Assembly (NCBI RefSeq): GCF_037104765.1
Contig: NZ_JBAWSY010000018.1
Coordinates: 7,529 to 71,528, forward strand
Origin: Psychrobacillus mangrovi
Lineage (GTDB): Bacteria > Bacillota > Bacilli > Bacillales_A > Planococcaceae
Direction of reading: 5' to 3'
Length of the DNA stretch: 64,000 bases
The position numbers and the translations under genes are program-made. The notes under the pieces were generated by a model that saw nothing but the letters and a program-made list of their open reading frames with translations, searched no databases and was not told the DNA's origin. This document shows positions 7,852-16,212 of the stretch, in pieces; positions within the stretch are counted from its first letter, which is position 1; every line of letters begins with the position of its first letter.

Positions 7852-8340
7852 TTATTGTTTATCTTGAGGTGTATCAGATGATCCAACTTCTTCTAACACT
7901 TCAAAGCTATCCGAATAGTCTCGTAAACGGTCATCTTCGTCCTCTACCGGTTGTTCGGTAGTAGAATTCAGTACATCCTCTTCTAATGAACGAATATCCT
8001 GATTTACTTCTTGTCTAGCATGCTCTACGCATGTTAGGGTAGTTGGAACCGCCTCTAATCTTTCCATTGGAATTTCCTTAGAACATTCGGTACAAATACC
8101 ATATGTACCTTGTTCCATTGCATCTAAAGCCTCTCTAATATCTTGCATCTCATCTTCATCATGCTTTTGCAATGCCAAACGAGTATGTTGAAGGGTTAAA
8201 TCGGTTGCGTTGTCTGCAGGATGGTTATCGTAAAAAGATAACTCCGTTGTATTAAACTCTTCATTATTATCCCTACTATGTTCCAGTTCGTTTAATCGCG
8301 CAAGCAATGTATCTTTTATTTTATCGTACTTCGTCGTCAT
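7852..8340 (-). CDS. TraR/DksA-type zinc-finger protein, YteA-like
   Basis: 162 residues from the ATG at 8340, which has AAGGAGGAG just upstream; longer readings of the frame lack a site. A helical N-terminus (residues 1-85) leads into the zinc-ribbon-like YGICTECSKEIPMERLEAVP (about 95-114) with a CxxC pair and a third cysteine in LTCVEH. The fourth ligand is a histidine or missing, as in many Bacillus YteA/YocK proteins. The very acidic tail (residues about 130-160) is also typical. Bacillus relatives are general-stress or sporulation-associated; whether they act on RNA polymerase is not established. Transcribed alone, with its own terminator. Confidence 0.85.
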   Translation of the reverse strand: MTTKYDKIKDTLLARLNELEHSRDNNEEFNTTELSFYDNHPADNATDLTLQHTRLALQKHDEDEMQDIREALDAMEQGTYGICTECSKEIPMERLEAVPTTLTCVEHARQEVNQDIRSLEEDVLNSTTEQPVEDEDDRLRDYSDSFEVLEEVGSSDTPQDKQ

Positions 8341-8378
8341 AAGAACTCCTCCTTCATTATAAGTAGGATTCCCACTTT

Positions 8379-8837
8379 TCAACGAAATAAAACAATATGT
8401 ACTTCTTGATTTAGTAATAGAAAATATTGATATAATTGCATCCGGTGATGTACCAAATGATTGACAATTTGGATAAACCATTCTGCCCTACTATAATCAC
8501 TTCCCCAATATGTGGTGAATCTTTCCTCTAATTCGTCTTCTGTTAAGTTTTCAAAATTACTTATGAGATCTTGAATACCAGTTATAAATATTAACTTTAC
8601 TTCTTGTATATTCAAAGACATATTTGTTTGATAGTAATTCGTCATTTGTTGTTCAGAATAGCCTTTTTGAATATGTAAATCTGCTCCTGGTATTTGAGAG
8701 AGATGTTGGCAAACTTCCCATACACTCATTTTATTTCCCACTGGACGTTTATTTAGTAGTTCATTATCTACTTGTTCAAAAAGTTCTAAAATTGTATCCG
8801 AAATAAATTGTAATTGTTTTATAGCGTCATTGATCAT
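8379..8837 (-). CDS. DinB-like four-helix-bundle protein
   Basis: About 152 residues from the ATG at 8837 (MINDAIKQLQF). Histidines in the expected places, VCQHLSQIPG early and QIVNHLVHHRMQLYQYF late, give the DinB triad. The C-terminal part is short. No strong ribosome binding site is visible; the start overlaps the 3' end of the DUF3052-like gene by 11 bases, so translation is probably coupled to it. A start at 8870 is possible but would sit deeper inside the upstream gene. Substrate unknown. Confidence 0.75.
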   Translation of the reverse strand: MINDAIKQLQFISDTILELFEQVDNELLNKRPVGNKMSVWEVCQHLSQIPGADLHIQKGYSEQQMTNYYQTNMSLNIQEVKLIFITGIQDLISNFENLTEDELEERFTTYWGSDYSRAEWFIQIVNHLVHHRMQLYQYFLLLNQEVHIVLFR

Positions 8838-9288
8838 TTGTGCGCTCTTTTCCCGCTTCTGTATGAGCAAATTTACGTACCATCTTTTTAATATTTTCTA
8901 CCTTACGAAATCTCAGCGCTGACCAATCTTCATCTATTGCTATATTTCGAACTGGTTCAAAACCTTCTTCGGCAAGTACTTGTGCTACCGTATCTCTGCT
9001 ACAGTCAGATCCCTTATAAACTTTTGAAGATTTTTTCGGATAGCATAGCCATAAAAGGCCATCTTCCTCAAGAACTTCTATAACTGATTTAGAAAGTGCT
9101 GTAATCTCTTCGTTGGAAGTCCCAAACACTTGAATAAACCCATAATTATCTGCAATCGCTTCTTTATCTACTCTTCCTTCAAAAGCAGCTAATACTTCTT
9201 TATAAGAAAGTGGAGCATTTAAAATGAGCACCGCCTTTCCTGTTTCCTTCCATTGTAGTTTCTTTAATACGGGTTGAATTTCAGTCAT
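8827..9288 (-). CDS. DUF3052-like protein of unknown function
   Basis: About 153 residues from the ATG at 9288, which has AAGGG six bases upstream; the ATG at 9306 has no site. The core WLCYPKKSSKVYKGSDCSRD (about residues 84-103), then AEEGFEPVRNIAIDEDWSALRFR (about 110-132), fits a small alpha/beta protein family that includes DUF3052; family assignment is tentative. No signal peptide or membrane segment. Probably co-transcribed with the overlapping DinB-like gene. No catalytic residues recognised. Confidence 0.6.
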   Translation of the reverse strand: MTEIQPVLKKLQWKETGKAVLILNAPLSYKEVLAAFEGRVDKEAIADNYGFIQVFGTSNEEITALSKSVIEVLEEDGLLWLCYPKKSSKVYKGSDCSRDTVAQVLAEEGFEPVRNIAIDEDWSALRFRKVENIKKMVRKFAHTEAGKERTNDQ

Positions 9289-9407
9289 TTTTAACCCTTC
9301 TTTCATTTTACATTCATACTACCTTATTTTTTGGTTATCTTACAAATATGCTTTCATTACAATAATTTCGATTTTTCAAGTATGATAATAAAAAGGAGTG
9401 GTTATGA

Positions 9408-10034
9408 ATGGGTATTCATAAGTTTTTTATGAGCATGAACGATTTAGAAAGAATTATACGTGCCCCTGGACGTTTTAAGTTTGAGGATCATAATGTTGCT
9501 GCGCATTCTTGGAAAGTTTCCCAATATGCGATGTTTTTTGCAACGATTGAAGAGAATAATGGAGCAACAATCAATTGGAAGTCTCTTTATGAAAAAACGA
9601 TTAATCATGACTTTGCCGAAATATTTATCGGGGATATTAAAACTCCAGTGAAGCATGCATCACCAGAACTGAAACAAATGCTTTCCCATGTTGAAGAAAA
9701 AATGATGGAGAAATTTATTTTAGACGAAATCCCCGAGGAATTCCAAAGTATCTTCTTCGAACGCATGAAGGAAGGAAAAGATGAAACCATTGAAGGGAGA
9801 CTGCTTGAACTTGCTGACAAGCTTGATCAAGTATATGAAGCTTTTGCTGAATTACAACGGGGAAATACAGACAAAGAATTTTTAAAGATGTACGATAATG
9901 CATTAAGAAAAATACTTCATATGCCTCTAGAGAAAAGTGTTAGTTACTTTAAAGAAGTCATGCTACAAGATATTATGGCGGAAGAATCTGTAATTGATGT
10001 AAAAGCTCTTACCTTAAAAATTTTAATGGAATAA
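9408..10034 (+). CDS. HD-domain phosphohydrolase, YfbR-like 5'-nucleotidase
   Basis: 208 residues. HD-superfamily metal ligands are visible: His in NVAAHSWKVSQ (about residue 33), the HD pair in INHDFAEIFIGD (about 67-78) and the late Asp in LLELADKLDQVYEA (about 137-150). The spacing is that of YfbR-type deoxynucleoside 5'-monophosphatases, so a dNMP or related nucleotide is the likely substrate; specificity cannot be read from sequence. AAGGAGTGG lies upstream of the ATG. Stands alone, followed by the GntR regulator, which has its own promoter region. Confidence 0.8.
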   Translation: MGIHKFFMSMNDLERIIRAPGRFKFEDHNVAAHSWKVSQYAMFFATIEENNGATINWKSLYEKTINHDFAEIFIGDIKTPVKHASPELKQMLSHVEEKMMEKFILDEIPEEFQSIFFERMKEGKDETIEGRLLELADKLDQVYEAFAELQRGNTDKEFLKMYDNALRKILHMPLEKSVSYFKEVMLQDIMAEESVIDVKALTLKILME

Positions 10035-10041
10035 AACTTTT

Positions 10042-10090
10042 TTAACAAAAAATGCGATATACTGTATAATATAGTGTATAATTTTGTTAA
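10042..10090. promoter_or_regulatory. Inverted repeat with two -10-like boxes, candidate GntR operator
   Basis: TTAACAAAA (10042-10050) is matched by TTTTGTTAA (10082-10090). Between them lie TATAAT at 10065-10070 and again at 10077-10082. The arrangement just ahead of the GntR gene suggests an autoregulated promoter. Confidence 0.45.
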
Positions 10091-10120
10091 CTATTAAGAT
10101 ATTTGAAGGGGGGTTGTCTC

Positions 10121-10765
10121 ATGCCGATACCAGTTAATCATACAAAACCTGTAAGAACTACCGCTAAACTTCATGCATTTAATCAATTACAACAATGGAT
10201 TATCGATGGTACATTACAACCAGAAGAAAAATTAAATGATATCGAGCTTGCTCAGGCACTGGGAGTCAGTCGAACTCCGATTCGTGAATCACTTCAGCTT
10301 TTAGAATCTCAAGGTTTTGTTACAATGCAACCAGGAAGAGCTACACAAGTAACGGCGGTAGAAACAGATGACATTAATAATCTTTTACCACCATTGGCAG
10401 TATTGCAAGCGCTTGCAGCCGAACTCTCTATATCAAATATGGATGAGAACACGCTTGAATTACTAGAAGAAAAGAACAAACAATTCGCTGATGCACTTCA
10501 AGCAAAGGAATTTACCACTGCATTGAAAGTAGACGAAGAGTTCCACCAGATTATTGTGGACAGTGCCAATAATCCATACATACTTTCTATGATAGAGATG
10601 CTTCAAGCACATGTAAGAAGATTATTCTATTATGAAAAAATTAATCTTAGAGAGTATTCCGTTGAACAACACGATGAAATAATTCGTTTTCTCAGAGAAA
10701 AGGACACACAAAAAGTAACGGAAGTTATGCGCGCAAATTGGATTTATACTATAGAAGAATTTTAA
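10121..10765 (+). CDS. GntR-family regulator, FadR subfamily
   Basis: 214 residues from ATG 10121 (AAGGGGGG upstream). The N-terminal winged helix covers about residues 15-80, with LNDIELAQALGVSRTPIRES (about 45-64) as the helix-turn-helix typical of GntR regulators. The all-helical C-terminal FadR/VanR ligand domain follows, with the metal-type residues DEEFHQIIVDSANN (about 145-158) and EQHDEIIRFL. These regulators sense small organic acids; the effector is not predictable here. Its neighbours (HD nucleotidase upstream, convergent brnQ downstream) do not reveal a target. Confidence 0.9.
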   Translation: MPIPVNHTKPVRTTAKLHAFNQLQQWIIDGTLQPEEKLNDIELAQALGVSRTPIRESLQLLESQGFVTMQPGRATQVTAVETDDINNLLPPLAVLQALAAELSISNMDENTLELLEEKNKQFADALQAKEFTTALKVDEEFHQIIVDSANNPYILSMIEMLQAHVRRLFYYEKINLREYSVEQHDEIIRFLREKDTQKVTEVMRANWIYTIEEF

Positions 10766-10775
10766 TAGAAAACAA

Positions 10776-10825
10776 GGGGCTGTCCTGAAAGTCAAAAAAT
10801 GACTTTTAAGGGCAGCCTCTTTCTT
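10776..10825 (+). terminator. Probable terminator of the GntR gene
   Basis: GGGGCTGTCC pairs with GGGCAGCCTC, and the interior GAAAGTC...GACTTTT forms a second stem; CTTTCTTC follows. The T-tract is weak, so confidence is moderate. Confidence 0.55.
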
Positions 10826-11151
10826 CGTAGCTTCTATTAAAAGGTATGATAGATTTCCGTTCCAGGCGACACTTTCCGCGGGCGAGTGTCGAGCCTCTTC
10901 ACTTCGTTGGAGGCCACTGAAAAAGTCCTCAAAAGAATTTCATAGCGAGTAAGTGAACGGTTTATTGTTCACCTACTCCCTATTGTAGAAGGAACCCGTT
11001 GATTTCCGTTCCAGGCGGTCGCGTTCCGCGGGGCGAGCGATGAACCATCACCGCCCCTTCGGGTACGTTGTGATGTTTCATCTGTCTCACTTATCCCGCT
11101 GGAGTCGCCGCCTTTCACTCCAATCAACTACTTCACTCAATCAACATGGAA

Positions 11152-11195
11152 ACACAAAAGCAGATAGAGAAAAACGAGTGTTTTTCTCTATCTGC
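11152..11195 (-). terminator. Rho-independent terminator after brnQ
   Basis: Perfect 16-bp stem (11160-11175 with 11180-11195, arm GCAGATAGAGAAAAAC), 4-base loop, followed on the minus strand by TTTTGTGTTT. It lies 40 bases past the brnQ stop. Confidence 0.88.
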
Positions 11196-11235
11196 TTTGT
11201 TATAGGGACTTATTGGACAGCCCCTTTTGCTTCTA

Positions 11236-12576
11236 TTATGCTTTTTGCATTCTTCCAAATATACCTGTTATTATTGTTACTACTATGAATGGTATTAACC
11301 ACCCTAGTCCAACATTATAAAATGGTAAGAAGTTTTCATAAAAAGTTACAATTGGTTTCATCCATCCAAAATATTCAATACCGAGTGAATCACATAATGC
11401 TTTAAAACCATCAATGACACTAATTAAGAATGTAACAAGAATGACACTCACATAAACAATTCTTGCGTGTTTAAATAGCGGAGATAAAAATGTCAATAAG
11501 ATCAAAACAATTGCTAATGGATATAGCAGCATCAATACAGGAATTGAATATGTAATGATGTTTGATAATCCAAAGTTAGCAATAATACAAGTAAATATAC
11601 TAAAGAATATGACAAATGCCTTATAACTAATTTTAGGCATTAGAGTATGAAAATATTCGCCACATGCTGTTGTTAAACCAATACTTGTCGTCAAACATGC
11701 TAAGAAGATAATGACAGATAAAAGCACTGCACCAAATGAACCAAAATAATGCTCAGAAGCACTACTTAAAACGGGACCTCCATTATCAAACAATCCGAAA
11801 AGACTTGTACTTGTTGCCCCTAAATAAGCAATCCCTGCGTATATTACGCCTAAAAAGAATATTGCAATTCCACCAGATTTTGCTGTTGCAGATATAATTC
11901 CTTTTGTGGAATTAACCCCCATCGAACGAACTGCATTGATCACGATAATACCAAATACAAGCGAAGCTAAAGCATCCATTGTATTGTATCCCTCTGTAAA
12001 GCCGGTCATAAATGCATTGTCTACGTAGTTTCCTTGAGGAGCTTCAAATCCACCCATTGGCTTTAAAACAACAAATAGTAATAAGATTAATAATCCAATA
12101 ATTATTCCTGGGGATAAATACTTTCCTACATTATCTACAATTTTCGAAGGGTTAAGAGAAAATAATAATGTAATCCCAAAGAAAATTATTGTAAATATAA
12201 GTAATCCTATTTGTGCGTAGTCTGCATTAATAAACGGCTGAATTCCGATTTCATAAGAAACGGCACCAGTTCTCGGCAATGCGAAGAAAGGTCCTATAGT
12301 TAAATACAACAGAGAAGTAAAAATAACGGCGAAAATAGGGTTTACTCTACTTGATAACTCTTGTAAATTTTTACTACCGGAAAACCCCATTGCAAGCGTA
12401 CCTAAGAAAGGTAATCCTATTCCTGTTGCTAAAAATCCAATTACCGCTGGCCAAACATTAGACCCTGCGTTTTGTCCTAAACTAGCCGGAAAAATAAGAT
12501 TTCCCGCTCCAAAGAAAAGTGCAAACAACATTACTCCAATAACAAGATGATTAGAGAATGATAATTTTTTATCCAT
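11236..12576 (-). CDS. brnQ: Branched-chain amino acid:cation symporter (LIVCS family)
   Basis: 446 residues with about 12 hydrophobic segments, the standard length. BrnQ imports Leu, Ile and Val with Na+ or H+. The N-terminal signature FALFFGAGNLIFPASLGQ (about residues 17-34) and LPFLGTLAMGFSG are characteristic. AGGAGG lies 11 bases before the ATG. The gene stands alone and ends at a strong hairpin. Its upstream region faces a T-box leader that points the other way, so that leader cannot control brnQ directly. Confidence 0.95.
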   Translation of the reverse strand: MDKKLSFSNHLVIGVMLFALFFGAGNLIFPASLGQNAGSNVWPAVIGFLATGIGLPFLGTLAMGFSGSKNLQELSSRVNPIFAVIFTSLLYLTIGPFFALPRTGAVSYEIGIQPFINADYAQIGLLIFTIIFFGITLLFSLNPSKIVDNVGKYLSPGIIIGLLILLLFVVLKPMGGFEAPQGNYVDNAFMTGFTEGYNTMDALASLVFGIIVINAVRSMGVNSTKGIISATAKSGGIAIFFLGVIYAGIAYLGATSTSLFGLFDNGGPVLSSASEHYFGSFGAVLLSVIIFLACLTTSIGLTTACGEYFHTLMPKISYKAFVIFFSIFTCIIANFGLSNIITYSIPVLMLLYPLAIVLILLTFLSPLFKHARIVYVSVILVTFLISVIDGFKALCDSLGIEYFGWMKPIVTFYENFLPFYNVGLGWLIPFIVVTIITGIFGRMQKA

Positions 12577-12802
12577 ACTATTCTGCCTCCTGAAATGATA
12601 AACAAAATCATTTTTGATTTAACTTGTGTTTTTTCTTAGATGAATTTGCAAAAATGATTTCTCATTTCCTCGACTTGCAAATATATCAGACCTGATAATA
12701 CTATGTTTTTATGCAGAATGCAATATATCAGAGCGAAATAAATAGAAAATTGTCGTTATTTTAACAATATTATTTACCTAGTTACCTGAATTATGTTACT
12801 AT

Positions 12803-12811
12803 TGGTAAAAT
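12803..12811 (+). promoter_or_regulatory. Extended -10 promoter candidate for the T-box leader
   Basis: TGGTAAAAT fits an extended -10 element (TGnTAnnAT) a few bases before the start of stem I. No good -35 is visible. Confidence 0.4.
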
Positions 12812-12817
12812 TTATAT

Positions 12818-13085
12818 GTGATGAAGAGAATAGTAGATTGATATATTCTTTCGAATAGAGCTTCCAAGTGCTAAAAAGTAGTAAGAATTATTTATTGAAA
12901 CAAGTCTCGGAGAATCACATAGGACCCTAATTATGAGATGGTGTAACGGAGCTGCAAAGATCCGTAATTTTATTTGTTGTACCGATTAAACTTAATATGG
13001 TGACATAATAATAAGCTAGGGTGGTACCACGACTTTCTAAATCTTGTCCTTAAGACATTTGGCTTGGGGCTGGGATTTTTTTATT
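12818..13085 (+). promoter_or_regulatory. T-box riboswitch leader with no downstream gene
   Basis: Plus-strand T-box: stem I base GTGAT (12818-12822) pairs with ATCAC (12914-12918), flanked by GA-rich kink-turn elements (GAAGAG and CGGAGAA) and an AGTA specifier-loop strand; the 3' side of the specifier loop reads GAAACAAG, so ACA (Thr) or AAC (Asn) are candidate specifiers. The T-box sequence AGGGTGGTACCACG is at 13018-13031, followed by a terminator hairpin (AAATCTTG with TGGGATTT) and T7 (13076-13082). No ORF with a ribosome binding site follows on this strand; the next plus-strand gene is 6.6 kb away. The 240 bases between brnQ and this leader show only AT-rich promoter-like sequence. Confidence 0.85.
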
Positions 13086-13564
13086 TGCAGTTTTTTTAAT
13101 AAAGAATCTGTTATCAATTACTGTTGGAAGTTAAATCGATTATTTGAATATGTTTCAGCAAGTTGTGAGCTAAAACACGGACGTGCGCTGCCGCACGCTA
13201 CGCATGAGCCTCCTGCGTCGTGCAATGCGCACATCCTGGAAATATCCGATGAAATAGAAATATTCAATAAAAGTATCAATACATATAAAAGAATCTACTT
13301 TATTCCTTATTAAGAAAATACACTGGCATTCGCGCCTTGCCAGCCGCATGACGTGCCGTATGAGACAGCGAAATGCGCTTGCGCATACAGCGGCTCATGC
13401 GGACGTGCGGCCAGCGCGAATGCATATAGTCGGTGATGTATTTGTTCAAATCTCTACATATAATTGATACTTAAAGATTCGAAACACGGATGTGAACTCA
13501 CCGCACGCTACAGGCTTATATTTGGTAACTTGCATTAAATTTTACGAATCCCTTTATTAAAAAA
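13086..13564. repeat. GC-rich repeat patch between the orphan T-box and the mrp terminator
   Basis: About 480 bases with no credible gene. Two diverged copies of a unit opening AAACACGGA(C/T)GTG and closing CCGCACGCTAC occur at 13173-13201 and 13482-13511. Between them a large imperfect hairpin (13326-13423) has perfect 10-bp ends GCATTCGCGC/GCGCGAATGC and the internal palindrome ATGCGCTTGCGCAT. Local GC content is far above the surroundings, suggesting inserted repeat or mobile-element debris. Confidence 0.6.
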
Positions 13565-13594
13565 ACACCTTCCAAGCGAAATCTTGGAAGGTGT
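13558..13594 (-). terminator. Rho-independent terminator of the mrp operon
   Basis: Perfect 12-bp stem ACACCTTCCAAG/CTTGGAAGGTGT (13565-13576 with 13583-13594) followed on the minus strand by TTTTTTT, just past the mrpG stop. Confidence 0.92.
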
Positions 13595-13599
13595 TAATT

Positions 13600-13965
13600 T
13601 TACTTACTTTTCTCCTCTGGAAATAATACTTCCTTCAAAGCGTCTTCTGCTGATGAATTAGAAAGTTTCACTCCTGAACGATACGCAGCACGAGTAATTA
13701 GATGCCCAGATATAGGTGCGGTTAAAAAAACAAATATTATCCCTAAAATAAGCCTTACACTAATAAAAGCATCATGTACCCAAAAATATACAAACGCTCC
13801 AGAAAGGGATAATAATACTGCTAACGTGGAGCTCTTAGTAGCTGCATGTGAACGAGTGTAAACGTCCGGTAGCGTTATGATACCAAAAGCGCTTATAACA
13901 CTCATAATACTCGCCAATAGGATCAGTATGGCTGCACCAAGTTCAATTATCTGACTTGCGCTCAA
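13600..13965 (-). CDS. mrpG: Mrp Na+/H+ antiporter subunit G
   Basis: 121 residues with three membrane helices (about 7-28, 45-65, 70-90) and a hydrophilic tail, the PhaG/MnhG type. LPDVYTRSHAATKSSTLAVL (about residues 31-50) is the conserved MrpG stretch. It is the last subunit of the hetero-oligomeric antiporter that exports Na+ in exchange for H+, essential for alkaline pH and salt tolerance in Bacillus. Translation apparently starts at a TTG (13965) six bases after AAAGGGGGA and overlaps mrpF by 23 bases. Confidence 0.93.
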   Translation of the reverse strand: MSASQIIELGAAILILLASIMSVISAFGIITLPDVYTRSHAATKSSTLAVLLSLSGAFVYFWVHDAFISVRLILGIIFVFLTAPISGHLITRAAYRSGVKLSNSSAEDALKEVLFPEEKSK

Positions 13966-14227
13966 CGATAATCCCCCTTTCTATGTACTTCGAAAAGGCA
14001 ATTGTACTAATGAAAGCAAGAATTCCTAAAATAAGAATTGCCTCTAAAAAGGCCATTGTTCTTAATACCATCGAAATAACAGCGATTGAAGATAGTAGAT
14101 TTACACCAATCATATCTAAAGCTATCGCACGGTCCGGCATCGTGGGTCCTTTAATCATCCGAAAAAGAGCGATCGTTATGGAAATGGCAAAAAAGGCGAG
14201 AGCAATCAAAAGAATCTTCTCTATCAT
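13943..14227 (-). CDS. mrpF: Mrp Na+/H+ antiporter subunit F
   Basis: 94 residues with three helices. KGPTMPDRAIALDMIGVNLL (about residues 26-45) is the MrpF/MnhF signature. The ATG at 14227 overlaps the mrpE stop in TGATG, and GGAGGTGA lies upstream. In B. subtilis MrpF is also required for cholate efflux as well as Na+/H+ exchange. The C-terminal 23 bases overlap mrpG. Confidence 0.93.
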   Translation of the reverse strand: MIEKILLIALAFFAISITIALFRMIKGPTMPDRAIALDMIGVNLLSSIAVISMVLRTMAFLEAILILGILAFISTIAFSKYIERGIIVERKSDN

Positions 14228-14709
14228 CAACGTGTCACCTCCATAATTGCTTTTTCAAATCGTTCAATTGATCTTAATACATCTTCTTTTGATTTCTCAA
14301 TATCCATTGCATGAATATAAAACATGTCTCCCTCAGGGTTTACTTCCATTACGACAGAGCCTGGAGTAAGCGTTAATAACAAAGCAAGCGCTGTAATTTC
14401 CCAGTCTCCCCGTAATTCAGTTTTATAAGTAAAAATCCCAGGTGTTATTTTATGTCTAGGTATCAATATCTGTTTAATAATTAGGATACTTGAAAAGGTT
14501 AACTCTGATATAAAGATAAAAGTAAGTTTTAAAATAGAAACCAATCTTCTTAAATAGAAATGGGTACCGAAAAAACGGTGCATTAAAAAGATAATGCCTA
14601 TTCCCACAAGGAAACCAGCGATAAAGGTAGTTATTCTAAGCTCATCTTCATCTTGTAATAGCATCCATAAAAATGCGATAAACAAATTAAGCAAAAACTG
14701 TGCAGGCAT
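14227..14709 (-). CDS. mrpE: Mrp Na+/H+ antiporter subunit E
   Basis: 160 residues. The N-terminus is a pair of hydrophobic helices and the C-terminal half contains the family motif LTPGSVVMEVNPEGDMFYIH (about residues 118-137), conserved in MrpE/MnhE. This subunit belongs to the MrpE-G module of the antiporter complex. AGAGGTG precedes the ATG at 14709, and the stop overlaps the mrpF start. Confidence 0.93.
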   Translation of the reverse strand: MPAQFLLNLFIAFLWMLLQDEDELRITTFIAGFLVGIGIIFLMHRFFGTHFYLRRLVSILKLTFIFISELTFSSILIIKQILIPRHKITPGIFTYKTELRGDWEITALALLLTLTPGSVVMEVNPEGDMFYIHAMDIEKSKEDVLRSIERFEKAIMEVTR

Positions 14710-14727
14710 GTATATTCACCTCTTCCT

Positions 14728-16212
14728 CTACTTTTCTCCACCTAAAACCGCTTCAATATAAATAACAGGATTTACAAGAGTATTTGCAGCATCACCTACG
14801 TAAGCAGATATAAATTCTGCCCCAAGCCCTAGTGAAACTGTTCCAATAGCCAATAATACAATTGGAACAAGCAATCCTTTTTTAAGTGGTATTTCTTCTC
14901 CTAAACTAATAATTGTTTCACCGAAGAAGGAGTTTAAAAATATACGAAGTAGTGAATACAACACCACAAGACTAGATATAAAAGCTAAAGCCAATAAAAT
15001 ATATGAACCTGCTTCCACTGTCCCTTGTCCCACTAGTATTTTCCCAACAAAACCACTTAATGGAGGTATTCCAGTAAGAGACAATGTTACGATGAAAAAT
15101 AGCCATCCAAACAATGGGTAGTTTCGAATAAGTCCACTTATCTCGTCTATCTTATTCTTTCCAGTAAGCAAAATCATCGTACCTACAAGTAAAAATAACA
15201 TAGCCTTTGCAATCATATCGTGGATAATGTAATAAATAGAACCTTCAATCGAAGCAGGTGTCGCAACTGCTAGTCCAATTAATATAAATCCAACTGCAAT
15301 GACGACATTATATGCCACGATTTGTCGCACATCTTTAAACGCAATCGCACCCATACACCCTGCCACAATAGTGATTCCTGCCATTACTCCAATTAAGCTA
15401 TGTGTAACATCTGGTTCATGATAAAAAATCAGTGTGAATGTGCGGAACAATGCATATATTCCTACTTTCGTCAGCAAAGCTCCAAATAGTGCCGCTACTG
15501 CAGTCGGAGGAACACTATAAGAACCTGGAAGCCAAAAGAATAATAACAATCCTGCCTTTAAGCTAAACACTAGTAAAAAGACGATGGATATCGTTGTAAG
15601 TAAAGGATCCTGTCCTGCTTCCGCTACCCTTTCTGCTAAATGAGCCATATTCAAAGTACCAGTTGTGCCATATAGAAGAGCTAATGCTACCAAGAAAAAC
15701 CAAGATGCAACCACGTTAATGACCACATACTTAATCGATTCTCTTAATTGTACCTTCTCCCCTCCAAGCGTTATAAGCGCATAAGAGGCTAATAGCATCA
15801 CTTCAAAACAAACGAATAAATTAAACATATCACCAGTCAGCAAAGACCCATTTACCCCTGCTAATAAAAATAAGACAAATGGGTAGAAAAACATTTTCTC
15901 ATGTCCTTCTCCAATTGAAGAAAAGGCATAAATTAAACAAATTGCTGTTACAATACTTGCCGTTAATACTAGTAACATGGAAAAGGAATCGGCTACAAAA
16001 AGTATTCCAAATGGTGGTTCCCAGCCTCCAAAATCTAACCGTAAAATACCCTCTGATTGAATGGTATTTAAAACAAAGATACTAATACAAGCTACTGCAA
16101 TCATCGTTAACAAACTAATAATTCTCTGTACACGTATATATGAACGAAGAAAAACGAGTATAACTCCTACCATTATCGGCATGATTAAAGGCAAAACAAT
16201 TAAATTATTCAT
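14728..16212 (-). CDS. mrpD: Mrp Na+/H+ antiporter subunit D
   Basis: About 494 residues and 14 or so helices, homologous to the NuoM/NuoN proton-channel subunits of complex I. Visible family features include DMFNLFVCFEVMLLASYALI with its membrane Glu (about residues 122-141), LKAGLLLFFWLPGSY (the channel Lys, about 215-229), and the broken-helix region LTGIPPLSGFVGK (about 385-397). The start is set at 16212, where GCGAGGAAC is suitably spaced; a longer frame from 16251 would overlap mrpC more deeply. The mrpC stop overlaps by eight bases. Confidence 0.95.
   Translation of the reverse strand: MNNLIVLPLIMPIMVGVILVFLRSYIRVQRIISLLTMIAVACISIFVLNTIQSEGILRLDFGGWEPPFGILFVADSFSMLLVLTASIVTAICLIYAFSSIGEGHEKMFFYPFVLFLLAGVNGSLLTGDMFNLFVCFEVMLLASYALITLGGEKVQLRESIKYVVINVVASWFFLVALALLYGTTGTLNMAHLAERVAEAGQDPLLTTISIVFLLVFSLKAGLLLFFWLPGSYSVPPTAVAALFGALLTKVGIYALFRTFTLIFYHEPDVTHSLIGVMAGITIVAGCMGAIAFKDVRQIVAYNVVIAVGFILIGLAVATPASIEGSIYYIIHDMIAKAMLFLLVGTMILLTGKNKIDEISGLIRNYPLFGWLFFIVTLSLTGIPPLSGFVGKILVGQGTVEAGSYILLALAFISSLVVLYSLLRIFLNSFFGETIISLGEEIPLKKGLLVPIVLLAIGTVSLGLGAEFISAYVGDAANTLVNPVIYIEAVLGGEK

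Larger units (their letters stand above)
10766..11235. repeat. Composite Bacillales-type intergenic repeat block
   Basis: 470 bases without a gene. The block is framed by the inverted repeat AAGGGGCTGTCC (10774-10785) and GGACAGCCCCTT (11215-11226). Inside are two copies of a GC-rich module beginning GATTTCCGTTCCAGGCG (10852 and 11001) with CCGCGGG(G)CGAG in the middle; the second copy continues to CCCGCTGGAGTCGCC near 11100. I have seen this module as a dispersed intergenic repeat in Bacillales genomes. The first part (10776-10821) also forms a long hairpin that can terminate the GntR transcript. Confidence 0.7.

Noticed and set aside
12577..12817. T-box as a leader for brnQ
   Set aside because: The AGGGTGGTACCACG box and its terminator read on the plus strand, away from brnQ, which is on the minus strand.
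13044..13313. 89-codon plus-strand ORF after the T-box
   Set aside because: It starts inside the T-box terminator, has no ribosome binding site, and runs through GC-rich hairpin sequence; its translation shows no domain.
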